From Anadara kagoshimensis (taxonomy: Eukaryota > Mollusca > Bivalvia > Arcoida > Arcidae): a stretch of 64,000 nt of DNA. Both the position numbers and the translations under genes were made by a program. Each line of letters starts with the position of its first letter. Position 1 is the stretch's first letter. The stretch lies in contig CM037867.1 in assembly GCA_021292105.1 (NCBI GenBank), positions 9,924,728-9,988,727 on the forward strand. The letters run 5' to 3'. Shown in pieces: positions 54,001 through 61,789 of this stretch. Below the pieces are notes generated by a model. That model saw only the letters and a program-made list of their open reading frames with translations. It searched no databases and was not told where the DNA came from.

Positions 54001-56446
54001 AAGCTCTACCCCTACCAACAGATGTCTTATACTGTAATAAAAATATACATTCAAATAATAAGTGATTAATTTATAAATCTCTGAATTATCTCTGGGCCTC
54101 ATCAATGTCTCCAAGTTTGACAAAAATCGTCAGATACATCTGAAGATTGGCAATTTTTGGCAATATATTTAATCTGAAAAAGAACAACAAATTTTAAACA
54201 ATTTTAAAATTGTGATTTTTTTTAATTAAGTGTGATTGTGTATTTACCCTAAATGCTTATGGATACTGAAGCATTATTTATGACAAATAGCAAAATTGAT
54301 ATATAGCCTTCAATAAACAAGTTTATATATCAAAGAAACTTGCAAATAGATAGGTTGATTGCCAGTCTCCATTGAAAAGCACCGTCTAAAAGATTACAAG
54401 TCTCTCATGAAAAGTTTTGTCAATAAAATCAAAAGTCTCGCCTGAAAACCATTATTGGTAGTTATTTTACAGGTTACTACCAAACAATATAAAAATAAAT
54501 GTGTATGCCAAGTAAACAGACATGTTTTTTCTCCTCAAAAGCTTCCAAATGTAAAGTGAATTTGAAGAACTCATAGAAACTTAGCAGATAATTAGTACTT
54601 ACATCTCCCACTGTTTTGACGTACTTTAATCCATCATTCATCCCCTTTGTTGACCCTAAACAGCTACAGAAATAATCCCAGTAATCCTTCTTTTTCCCCA
54701 ACACTGTATACTTGTCTGTAAATAATAGAAATCATTTTAGCTGAAAACTCCATGGAATTTTCTGGTCAATCAGAGTCTGGTAGCTTATTTGACAATCAGC
54801 TGTTACAAAAGCAGTTTTGTTAAGCCTGCCACTAACAAAAAGCATGGACCAACCATGTCACTCAAGAAATACAGACTTTACAGATACTGTATAATGAGAA
54901 AAGTTTACAGGGAACTTTCTCAGTTTAACATTCAGAAACTTGTTCATATCTACTAATTGCCGCAGTTGACAAGCTGGTAGGAAAAAGCATTTGTATGTCT
55001 AACACATAGAAAATTTAGGGATGTACTAAATTTTGCAGTTGAGACTTAATCATGAAAATCATGAATATTAATACACCATGAATATTTCTCATTATACAGT
55101 GAGTGGTCTTTATATAGAAGATTTAATGATGCAAAGGGACCCCAAAACAGTTTTAATGGAAAGGAGGCTTTTATAAAGAGGTAGTCACTAAAACAGGTTT
55201 TTCTGTATATATAGTCAATTCGCTTATGTCAAATATAAACCAGATAATTGGAAAATCCAATATTGATGACTTAAACAGAAAACTTCTTTTGTTAAGTCAG
55301 ATGCTGCTAACAAAAACATAATTTGTTTGGTCACACTGCTTAAAAGCTGGATTAATGGCCAATCTGGTACTGATGACTCTGACAGCAAAAAATCTTCAAA
55401 AGTTCTATCATACGGGTAGTAAAAACAAACCTTTCATGTTACTCTGTAGTAGATATTCAAGCTTGGCACAGAACCTGTGTAGTGTCTGGTTATCATCATC
55501 TATAGGGTTGGTTGACTTCTCGTACTCTGACTTCATATCATTTATACAATCTACAAGAAGAAATAAATAAATGATCAAAATACTTGAAGAAAGTGGAGAA
55601 AATTTGTAAATGAAAACAACACCTTTAGTAACCCTTAGGCTTGTATGGGAACATTTTAATCTTTGCACTGTGGCACAATGTCAGCCAGATTACACTTGGC
55701 TACCTGAATGTTAGCATGTCTGACAGCATGTATTATGCATATGTCTGCCTTGTACTAATGAACAGTTCCACACTTAGGGTGACTTTTAGGTGCTAGTTCA
55801 CCATGACAACAGTTGCAGAGGTCAATGCTCAACCGGTCCATTATCCTGACACTAGGTACGTCAACAGCAATGTGAAATAAGTAACTCACTTAGGGTCACA
55901 ACATGCCCCTGTTGGGATTCGAACTCACAACCCTTTGATCTTAAGTCCAAGAGTTTCATGCTACCACTAAAACATGTACTTATAATTTGCAAGCAACAGT
56001 CAATGCAATCAAGAACACAATACAAGTAGCCTAAATGGTAAAAAAGATAAAACAAGACAACAAAACATATATGGGGGCAAATTGTGTGTTTCTAAAGACC
56101 ATCCATGGCACTCCAAGAAATACATAGACAAGTGGTCTTTATAAAGTGTGTTGCACGTGATGCAAAAGAACCTTCAAACCGTGATTTGAATAAAAATGAT
56201 GTCTTTATATAAGGGCGGTCACTAAAAGTGGTTTTACTTTATATTAAATGATACAGATGACAGACTGTAACATATACAATTAATTTTTTATTTATTATTT
56301 TAATACTAACCTAGAATGTCCTGTAGGATCTTTTGCTGCTGTGGCTGGGAAACAACATGGGGAGAGGAAACATTTGGAGACACAGATCCTCCAGGGGAAT
56401 TTGGATCCCCTCTTCTACGTGTCACTGGCACAAATGGAACAGACAT
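33922..56446 (-). CDS. FYCO1: FYCO1-like autophagy adaptor (RUN, coiled coil, FYVE, LIR, GOLD), 22 exons
   Basis: Exons from 5': 56446-56311, 55550-55431, 54715-54603, 54031-53925, 53459-53316, 52478-52400, 51631-51375, 50180-49946, 49456-48434, 47379-45753, 44730-44590, 43471-43400, 41792-41745, 40946-40828, 40085-39947, 39443-39370, 38230-38046, 37423-37273, 36557-36459, 36063-35904, 35289-35120, 33976-33922. All borders are GT-AG and the phases agree. Length is ~1,751 residues once two 1-base gaps in exon 10 are allowed for (human FYCO1 is ~1,480). FYCO1 links LC3, PI3P and Rab7 on autophagosomes and late endosomes to kinesin for plus-end transport. The start ATG at 56446 follows an in-frame TAG by five codons. 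The domain order matches FYCO1 and not EEA1 or RUFY proteins, which lack GOLD. Confidence 0.93.
34743..34899. mobile_element. MITE family B copy (FYCO1 last intron)
   Basis: It starts TACAGCCCAACCTGCCTT and ends GACAGGTTTGACTA, with the AAAGGCCACTTTTACTGG body block. Close to full length. Confidence 0.75.
35345..35525 (-). mobile_element. SINE family 2, diverged copy (FYCO1 intron 20)
   Basis: Minus strand: a tRNA-like head near 35520 (CACTGGCCAACTGGTCTAAA), then a TTTAATCCCAGTCAGATAG-like box B region, then CAGTGGGCACTCC. The tail is not clear. Confidence 0.5.
36459..36557 (-). CDS. FYCO1: FYCO1 exon 19: LC3-interacting region
   Basis: The peptide [12 protein letters not shown] contains a canonical LIR core (F1598-H-L-I1601) with acidic residues on both sides. 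It lies between FYVE and GOLD, the same place as the vertebrate FYCO1 LIR. It should bind Atg8/LC3-family proteins. Binding itself is inferred. Confidence 0.85.
36650..36925 (-). mobile_element. SINE family 2 fragments in a tandem arrangement (FYCO1 intron 18)
   Basis: Blocks such as GGAGAAAACCACCATTATTC, GTGGCCCAATTTG, AAACTGAAAAACTTTCACAA and GATTTGCTCAAGTAGGATTG match family 2 in minus orientation, twice over part of the length. Confidence 0.5.
37504..37729 (-). mobile_element. SINE family 2, best copy (FYCO1 intron 17)
   Basis: Minus strand: the tRNA-derived head begins near 37729 with CTGTGTCCTAGTGGTCTAAA (box A region), and box B is GATCGAATCC. A body with AAAGTTTGTCAGTTCAC follows, then the tail ATATAAGTGAAAGAATCTTG. 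The head differs from SINE family 1 but the tail is the same. Confidence 0.75.
37881..37966 (-). pseudogene. Duplicated 3' end and donor of FYCO1 exon 17
   Basis: It matches 38037-38125, including the donor ACAT-GTAAGATT. In the exon frame it reads KPEETP and then a TAG stop, so it would truncate the protein if used. The real exon end is at 38046. The copy lies about 155 bp downstream in the transcript. Confidence 0.85.
38046..40085 (-). CDS. FYCO1: FYCO1 exons 15-17: FYVE zinc finger
   Basis: Residues ~1432-1488. WMDD (the WxxD box, from residue 1432), C1441 and C1444, RKHHCR (1453-1458), C1460, C1465, C1468, and C1485 and C1488 give the eight zinc ligands and the PI3P-binding basic patch. 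The last box reads ARAC instead of the usual RVC, a change also expected of FYCO1-type fingers. Exon 17 continues into an acidic Ser/Asp/Glu-rich linker. The domain should place the protein on PI3P-rich autophagic and endosomal membranes. Confidence 0.93.
38212..38890 (-). repeat. Five-unit tandem repeat that includes the acceptor of FYCO1 exon 17
   Basis: Units start at about 38212, 38366, 38504, 38664 and 38815 (period ~150 bp). Each has the block ACAAGCTCT(T/C)GCTTT..., then (A/C)(A/T)AGAGTGAA, then GTCAACTAAGCTTTTT. The first unit contains the real acceptor and the start of exon 17 (KKARAC); the others are decayed upstream copies in the intron, some still with an AG in place. One even keeps a short frame reading [10 protein letters not shown]. 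Confidence 0.85.
39514..39709. repeat. Two-copy tandem duplication, 97 bp (FYCO1 intron 15-16 region)
   Basis: Units 39514-39610 and 39611-39709 both read TCTGAACATCAATTTCTCAA ... AACCATCTATCTAGAGTTTT and are nearly identical, so recent. Confidence 0.9.
39755..39882. repeat. Two (GA)n tracts within a short duplicated segment
   Basis: GA runs near 39757-39776 and 39850-39880, with similar flanks (GTAACTCAG before; TACTATAT / CATACT after), and a third, decayed GA stretch near 39919-39930. The repeat unit is about 95 bp. Confidence 0.75.
40385..40590 (-). mobile_element. SINE family 2 copy (FYCO1 intron 14)
   Basis: Minus strand: tail complement GTGTTTTATACCAAGTCAAG at the low end and ACTATTCTCACTAAAACCTG in the body. 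The head is diverged. Confidence 0.55.
41235..41545 (-). mobile_element. SINE family 1, near-complete copy (FYCO1 intron 13)
   Basis: Minus strand: box B GGGTTTGAACCCCG, GACTTGAAAGTGGGTAGTGA, the AATGAAAGTCATGGTTCTTT body and the CTTGACTGGG tail, all as in 44101-44446. The box A end is cut near 41545. Confidence 0.85.
41745..50180 (-). CDS. FYCO1: FYCO1 exons 8-13: central coiled coil
   Basis: Residues ~319-1368 are almost wholly Glu/Lys/Gln/Leu-rich heptads without Pro, a long parallel coiled coil that should dimerise and hold the Rab7 and kinesin contact regions. Exon 9 (1,023 bp) and exon 10 (1,627 bp) are unusually large for this gene. The opposite strand of both is open by chance for several hundred bases (46416-47303, 49014-49460) because of the codon bias; those frames are shadows. 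Confidence 0.9.
42130..42365 (-). repeat. Dispersed repeat with (CTGT)n and AGGTCA motifs, minus copy (FYCO1 intron 12)
   Basis: The reverse complement matches 23490-23740: (CTGT)n, ATTGCTTTGGACAACTGTCA, GTGTCATGACCTTGAAC and a final AAAGGTCAAGGTTGC. It ends in CCCCTGCAAGC at the high side. Confidence 0.65.
42371..42581. mobile_element. MITE family F with ~40-bp inverted ends (FYCO1 intron 12)
   Basis: The left end AATTGACATATATCGCCGGC...CAATGTTCCGACA and right end TGTCGGAACATTG...GGTCAATT are complementary over about 40 bp with few mismatches. 211 bp, no coding capacity. Confidence 0.8.
42838..43035 (-). mobile_element. SINE family 2 copy (FYCO1 intron 12)
   Basis: Minus strand: head near 43035 (GAGCCTTGCTGGCTGAGTGG), TAAAGTATGTGCTTATAGGT, body AAAGTTTGTCAGTTTGC, and tail complement CTCTAGTCAAGATT. 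Confidence 0.7.
43140..43362 (-). mobile_element. SINE family 2 copy (FYCO1 intron 12)
   Basis: Minus strand: head near 43362 (GGTCTTAGTGGCTAAGTGG), TCTAAAGTACCATCTTACTG, body GTTGTCAGTTTGCTTGCC. It lies about 100 bp from the previous copy in the same orientation. Confidence 0.65.
43606..43980. repeat. 25-bp minisatellite, about 15 units (FYCO1 intron 11)
   Basis: The unit is CACAATAGGAATTTATTCTA plus GACAC, repeated with very few changes. There are no distinct spacers, so it is not a CRISPR array. Confidence 0.95.
44101..44446 (+). mobile_element. SINE family 1, best copy (FYCO1 intron 11)
   Basis: The tRNA-derived head has intact RNA polymerase III boxes: A (TAGCTCAGTTGG, 44105-44116) and B (GGTTCAAACCC, 44150-44160). 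A ~180-bp body contains AAGCACTCGGCATTATGAAA and CTTTCGGATGGGAA. The tail is CTTGACTGGAACGTTAAAC followed by (TCAAC)n. It resembles V-SINE or MetaSINE elements of molluscs, but I have not classified it. The head is not a functional tRNA gene. Confidence 0.88.
45201..45632. mobile_element. hAT-like MITE family G (FYCO1 intron 10)
   Basis: It starts CAGGGGTCCTACCA and ends TGGTAGGACCCGTC, inverted ends of about 14 bp. The inside is rich in ATAGGAAAATATAGGAA-type motifs. CAGGGG ends are typical of hAT elements. There is no transposase. Confidence 0.65.
46339..46447 (-). other. Double frameshift inside FYCO1 exon 10
   Basis: Coming from the 5' side, the coding frame ends in a TAG at 46353-46351. 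Coiled-coil coding quality moves to a second frame at about 46445-46430 (giving [18 protein letters not shown]) and to the third at about 46350 (giving [16 protein letters not shown]). Each change needs one missing base. Adding two bases makes exon 10 length divisible by three, which is exactly what the phase-0 neighbouring exons require. No GT-AG intron fits between the frames. Either the assembly dropped two bases or this allele is broken. Confidence 0.8.
48165..48335 (-). mobile_element. SINE family 2, diverged copy (FYCO1 intron 9)
   Basis: Minus strand blocks TTTCAATCCCACTTGAGCAG and AAGTTTGCTTACAGG and a tail complement with TGTTTTACAGTCAAAATT. Confidence 0.55.
49600..49850 (-). repeat. 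Diverged dispersed repeat with (CTGT)n (FYCO1 intron 8)
   Basis: Minus strand: GCCCCTCCATTGACAGG near the high end, a (CTGT)n-like stretch near 49775-49810, and GTGCACTTGTTTCATTTTTG near the low end. The layout is like 23490-23740, but the body differs. Confidence 0.4.
50400..51110. repeat. MITE B remnant and diverged ~100-bp tandem units (FYCO1 intron 7)
   Basis: 50490-50640 resembles MITE family B (AAGGCCTGCTATAGGGACTT, AAAGACCACATCTCTTAGGC). About 50800-51110 has three diverged units sharing TCTTGTC(A/T)T(G/A)TCTTG, CTTGTATT(A/G)T and TTCT(C/T)GGTTAC. No exon is seen. Confidence 0.45.
51375..56446 (-). CDS. FYCO1: FYCO1 exons 1-7: N-terminus, RUN domain, start of coiled coil
   Basis: Residues 1-40 are a Pro/Ser/Gln-rich leader. 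Exons 2-5 (residues ~46-207) carry the RUN domain: [56 protein letters not shown] and [16 protein letters not shown]. In known FYCO1 proteins this region is linked to membrane GTPase/kinesin traffic. Exon 6 is a Ser/Pro linker. Exon 7 begins the heptad-rich region. The RUN exons keep every expected helix block, so this end of the gene looks functional. Confidence 0.92.
53521..53920. repeat. Palindrome-rich insertion (FYCO1 intron 4)
   Basis: GGTCTGATACTGATATCAGACC-type palindrome near 53600 and repeated CCATATCA / ATATGG words at both sides. It may be a small foldback transposon; the borders are not clear. Confidence 0.4.
55735..55985 (-). mobile_element. SINE family 3 copy (FYCO1 intron 1)
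   Basis: Minus strand: head near 55985 with TTTAGTGGTAGCATGAAA, box B-like GGTTGTGAGTTCGAATCCC, and the TATGTCTGCCTTGTACTA block complement shared with 59520 and 60720. It is tRNA-derived. Confidence 0.65.
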
Positions 56447-56591
56447 CCCAAAAATCTTTTCCTATGTTTCACATTTTACCATTTCCTAAAAGTAATTAAA
56501 AAATATCATGCCATTAATTCATATATAATTACTCTCATTTGAGTATTCTGAAATTTAAATGAATAAAACATCTTTTTTCAAAATCATAACT

Positions 56592-56959
56592 CAGGGATTT
56601 ATCAAGGGCCTATTTAGGGCCGAAATTCGGCCCCATTCCCAATGGAAAAAACATGATTTTTTCCCAAAATCAACTGAGAAAATTCCCAATTAGAAAATTG
56701 TGTTGTTTTCAATCAAAATTTTGTGAAAGCCCCTCCCCCAATCAGTAAAATCAAGTAAAAGATTCTAATTTATTCTAAAACAACATCTGCAAAGCAAGAT
56801 AAAATACCACTTCTACATTGTACATCAAAGGCCTCGGAGATCATGAGTAAATTGGCTTCTGACATGATGTCAAAGTTTTCCCAAAATGAGCAAAAAGTTG
56901 AGAGTTTTTCCCAATTTTTAGTTTAGGGCCTTTTCCCAAAAGACCCTGATAAATCCCTG
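56592..56959. mobile_element. hAT-like MITE H, first copy of a head-to-tail pair
   Basis: It starts CAGGGATTTATCAAGGGCC and ends with the complementary GACCCTGATAAATCCCTG, which are imperfect inverted ends of the CAGGG type seen in hAT elements. 368 bp with no coding capacity. It lies 146 bp upstream of the FYCO1 start codon. Confidence 0.8.
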
Positions 56960-57323
56960 AATTTATCAAGGGCCTATTTAGGGCCGAAATTCGGCCCCAT
57001 TCCCAATGGAAAAAACATGATTTTTTCCCAAAATCAACTGAGAAAATTCCCAATTAGAAAATTGTGTTGTTTTCAATCAAAATTTTGTGAAAGCCCCTCC
57101 CCCAATCAGTAAAATCAAGTAAAAGATTCTAGATTATTCTAAAACAACATCTGCAAAGCAAGATAAAATACCGCTTCTACATTGTACATCAAAGGCCTCG
57201 GAGATCATGAGTAAATTGGCTTCTGACATGATGTCAAAGTTTTCCCAAAATGAGCAAAAAGTTGAGAGTTTTTCCCAATTTTTAGTTTAGGGCCTTTTCC
57301 CAAAAGACCCTGATAAATCCCTG
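56960..57323. mobile_element. hAT-like MITE H, second copy
   Basis: Same orientation, period 364 bp. I see only about three substitutions between the copies (for example ACCACTTC against ACCGCTTC). The copies abut: the second lacks its own leading CAGGG and shares the junction. Confidence 0.85.
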
Positions 57324-57334
57324 TAACTGTTAAT

Positions 57335-59275
57335 TAAACAAGAGGCCCATGGGTCTTATACGCTCACCTGATAACTAATGGCTAGCTGATAGATTTAAAG
57401 TAAACGTAAATACTAAACCCCAATGACTTTTTTCTTTACATCAAAATGATCATAGTATCAATACCTACAACATTCTAATATACATGCCTATACAAAAAGT
57501 TTATAGTTTTCGAGATAATTAACTATTTCGGTATTGTTTTCGCATCTGTGACCTTGACCTTTGAACCCATGACTTTTTTCTTTACATCAAAATGATCATT
57601 GTATCAATACCTACAACATTCTAATATACATGCCTATACAAAAAGTTTATAGTTTTCAAGATAATTAACCATTTCAATATTGTTTTTGCATCTGTGACCT
57701 TGACCTTTGAACCCATGACCTTTTTCTATACATCAAAATGATCCTTGCATCAATACCTACAACATTCTAATATACATGCCTATACAAAAAGTTTATAGTT
57801 TTCGAGATAATTAACCATTTCGGTATTGTTTTGCATCTGTGACCTTGACCTTTGAACCCATGACCTTTTTCTATACATCAAAATGATCCTTGCATCAATA
57901 CCTACAACATTCTAATATACATGCCTATACAAAAAGTTTATAGTTTTCAAGATAATTAACCATTTCGGTATTGTTTTCGCATCTGTGACCTTGACCTTTA
58001 AACCCATGACCTTTTTCTATACATCAAAATGATCGCTGCATCACTACCTACAACATTCTAATATACATGCCTATACAAAAAGTTTATAGTTTTCAAGATA
58101 ATTAACCATTTCGGTGTTGTTTCGCATCTGTGACCTTGACCTTTGAACCTATGACCTTTTTCTATATATCAAAATGATCGTTGTATCAATACCTACAACA
58201 TTCTAATATACATGCCTATACAAAAAGTTTATAGTTTTTGAGATAATTAACCATTTCAGTATTGATTCGCATCTGTGACCTTGACCTTTGAACCCATGAC
58301 CCTTTACTATACATCAAAATGATTGTTGTATCAATACATACAATATTCTAATATACATGCCTATACAAAAAGTTTATAGTTTTCGAGATAATTAACCATT
58401 TCGGTGTTGTTTTGCATCTCTGACCTTGACCTTTGAACCCATGACCTTTTTCTATACATCAATACGATTGTTGTATCAATACCTACAACATTCTAATATA
58501 AATGCCTATACAAAAAGTTTATAGTTTTCGAGATAATTAACCATTTCGGTATTGTTTCGCATCTGTGACCTTGACCTTTGAACCCATGACCTTTTTCTAT
58601 ACATCAAAATGATCGTTGTATCAATATCTACAACATTTCAATATAAATGCCTATACAAAAAGTTTATAGTTTTCGAGATAATTAACCATTTCGGTATTGA
58701 TTCGCATCTGTGACCTTGACCTTTGAACCCATGACCTTTTTCTATACATCAAAATGATCGTTGTATCAATATCTACAACATTTCAATATAAATGCCTATA
58801 CAAAAAGTTTATAGTTTTCGAGATAATTAACCATTTCAGTATTGATTCGCATCTGTGACCTTGACCTTTGAACCCATGACCTTTTTCTATACATCAAAAT
58901 AATCGTCGTATCAATACCTACAACATTCTAATATACATGCCTATACAAAAAGTTTATAGTTTTCGAGATAATTAACCATTTCGGTGTTGTTTTGCATCTG
59001 TGACCTTGACCTTTGAACCCATGACCTTTTTCTATACATCAAAATGATCGTTGTATCAATACCTACAACATTCTAATATACATGCCTATACAAAAAGTTT
59101 ATAGTTTTCGAGATAATTAACCATTTTGGTATTGTTTCGCATCTGTGACCTTGACCTTTGAACCCATGACCTTTTTCTATACATCAAAATGATCGTTGTA
59201 TCAATACCTACAACATTCTAATATACATGACTATACAAAAAGTTTATAGTTTTCGAGATAATAATTATAATCAGA
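57335..59275 (+). repeat. 146-bp satellite array, about 13 units
   Basis: After an entry segment (AAGAGGCCCATGGGTCTTAT), units of 145-147 bp repeat to 59275. Each contains ACCTACAACATTCTAATATA, CAAAAAGTTTATAGTTTTCG, AGATAATTAACCATTTC and TGACCTTGACCTTTGAACC. Unit starts (CAACATT word) fall near 57466, 57613, 57759, 57905, 58051 and so on. Identity between units is high. The entry segment resembles one I remember from many mollusc interspersed repeats; some Helitron-related elements carry inner tandem units like this. Class is not proven. Confidence 0.92.
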
Positions 59276-59509
59276 GGTAAAAAAAATTAGGTCACGACCT
59301 TCACAATTGACCTTGACCTCATTTTGAAGATACTAACAAGAAGATGTCAAAACTGAAAACCCCATGTCATTATCTGGTCAAGTAGTCAAGTTATAACAAT
59401 TTGAAGCTATTTTACGATTTTTTCAAAATTAAACGCAAAAACGCGTAACCCATTTTTCGACCGAATTTCACAGCTTAATCTATGAACAAGTTTAATTATC
59501 CATGTGAAG
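59276..59509. other. Right flank of the satellite array
   Basis: Unique-looking AT-rich sequence with another GACCTTCACAATTGACCTTG block. It may be the 3' end of the element that carries the array. Confidence 0.4.
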
Positions 59510-59766
59510 TGCAAGTGTTTTATGGTCTGCCTTGTACCAGTGTGCGCTCAAGGTGACTTTAAGGTGCTGGCTCAGAGTCAGTATGCTGCAGACAAACGTA
59601 CCACTGCCCCAGTCACATTATACTGACACGGGGTGAACCAGTAAAGGCCGATGGCACAGAAAATTCACTTTCCCACATATGGTTTGAGTGGGACTCAAAA
59701 CTCACAGCGGTGAGAGACCCTGGATTTGTAGACTGACGTCTAATCCATTAGGCCATTGCAGCCTCT
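59510..59766 (-). mobile_element. SINE family 3 copy
   Basis: Minus strand: the tRNA-like head at 59766 (GCTGCAATGGCCTAATGGAT, box A region; GTGAGTTTTGAGTCCCAC, box B region) and a body with GTGAATTTTCTGTGCCATCG, GGTACGTTTGTC and GGTACAAGGCAGACC. Confidence 0.75.
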
Positions 59767-60589
59767 ATTTCATATGACAGAAAACATAGGTCAAGTTAGA
59801 ATAGTTAAAACCCTATCTTCCTGAAGTTCCTGTACAGTGGAACTTCAAGTCTTGTCTACACCAAATACCTATTGGACCAAATATATAGTTCAATTTAGAC
59901 ATGTGTTTAGTTTACAAATAAGTTTCAATAAAATTACTGACTAGAATGGAAAAAAATTATCTGCATATTGGTGACCAAGGAGAGACAAGGAAAACTGGTT
60001 CAAAAGGTTTTCAGATAGAGCTTGCTTGAAGCCCTCAACAATGATCTTGGGCATGTTTTTCTCTTCAAGATGATTCCAGTCTATAACAGTTACTGTGAAA
60101 TGCTTGGTCAGTTTTAGTGTTGAACTGCAAAACATCAGTTAACTTAGTTTAACTTCTCAGAAGATTGTGGCACTTAAAAGTAAATGAGTAAATCAACAGC
60201 ATCTTTGTCGGTACAATAAACTTTTTGAAGCTATAAATGGCAATTCATCTTAGATTTTTTGGACTATGAGGAACATAGTATTAGGGAAGGGGGTGGATCA
60301 CTTTTTTCATTCTATCGTGGCCTCATTTAGGGTCTTCTCTGAAAGTAACATACAACTCACTAATCCGGAAACAACATTCAAAATAGTGTTCAAAAATTGT
60401 GTAAGATAAACATACAAAGTTACCGAGATTAAAGTGCAAAATGAAGGAGTACTATTGATCACTGTCACAAGCTTGTTTTCATTTTGTACACCTTTCCAAC
60501 CTTCTCCCAAAAAGAGTACGTTTTGATAAACGTATCCTAAGATGCAAGTACCTATCAAGTTTTAACCATGTACAGCATTTTAAAGTTGG

Positions 60590-60900
60590 TTTGTTGGTTG
60601 AATGTTGTTTAACGTCGCATCAACAATTTTCCAGTTATTCGCGACGAGAACTATTTAATTAATCTCTATGGATTAATCTATGAACAATTTTTGTGTATGC
60701 ATGTGAAGTGCGAGTGTGTTGTATGGTCTGCCTTGTACTAGCGTGCACTCAGGGCGACTTTACCGTGCTAGCTCACAAAGTCAGTACGCCGCAGACAAGC
60801 GTACCACTCCCCAAGTACATTATACTGATACCAGGTGAATCAGTAAAGGCCAACGGCAAGGAAAATTCACTTTCCCACATGTGGGAATTTCAAAGGTTGG
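60590..60900 (-). mobile_element. SINE family 3 copy
   Basis: It shares with 59510-59766 the GTCTGCCTTGTAC block, CAGACAAGCGTACCACT, ACATTATACTGA and AAAATTCACTTTCCCACAT. It adds the tail TTTAACGTCGCATCAACA at the low end. The head is lost after 60890. Confidence 0.7.
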
Positions 60901-61128
60901 CAATTGAATGATAACAGAACAAAATATTTGAATTTAATAAATAAATAAATAAATAAATAAATAACACCACAAACAGTTTTTGTAAAGCCAGTATAATATA
61001 TCATTGCAACTTAAAACATAAATAGCTCTGATATTGAAAAATTGATATTTCTAGCAAAACGTCAATCAATCAATCAATCAAAGGATGTAATCTTCTGATA
61101 CGAAGGAATACTGTATATTGAAAGAACA

Positions 61129-61420
<292 letters not shown>

Positions 61421-61515
61421 AATCACAAAGCGGCGCTTCGTAATTGTACTAGTATTGGTTAAACATTTATGGGTCTTTACAGCATGGGTACGTTCGCTCT
61501 GATTGATTTTTCGCC

Positions 61516-61617
61516 ATGGCCGACGAAAGTCAGGAAAGCAGTAACTCAGACTCACCTGATTTGTTTCCAAGTTCTCCTGATGATGATCCGATGCATCGTG
61601 CGAAGAAAGCGGGGAAG
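61516..61617 (+). CDS. Candidate first coding exon of an unknown gene (partial)
   Basis: ATG at 61516 sits in a good start context (CGCCATGG). It opens 34 codons, MADESQESSNSDSPDLFPSS and onward, ending KKAGK directly at a GTTAGA donor (61618). The peptide is acidic and Ser/Asp-rich then basic, as many nuclear proteins begin, and local CpG density is higher than in the spacer. I do not recognise the protein. No downstream exon is in the window; the intron would start with satellite DNA and leave the window. Chance cannot be excluded. Confidence 0.5.
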
Positions 61618-61789
61618 GTTAGAATAATCAGTTATCTGTAGAAAAATAGATATACCATAATAACTGCAGTGAAAACGAACCCCTACTGTTCTGTAGTGAC
61701 AAGCTTGTCAGGTTTGAGAACACCCCCTCCATACGTCTGATATATGTGGGTCACGGTATTTACCGACCTCCTCCGACCCCTTGTACACG

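Noticed and set aside
33922..56446. EEA1, RUFY or generic golgin identity for the minus-strand gene
   Set aside because: The combination RUN, coiled coil, FYVE, LIR and GOLD in this order is that of FYCO1.
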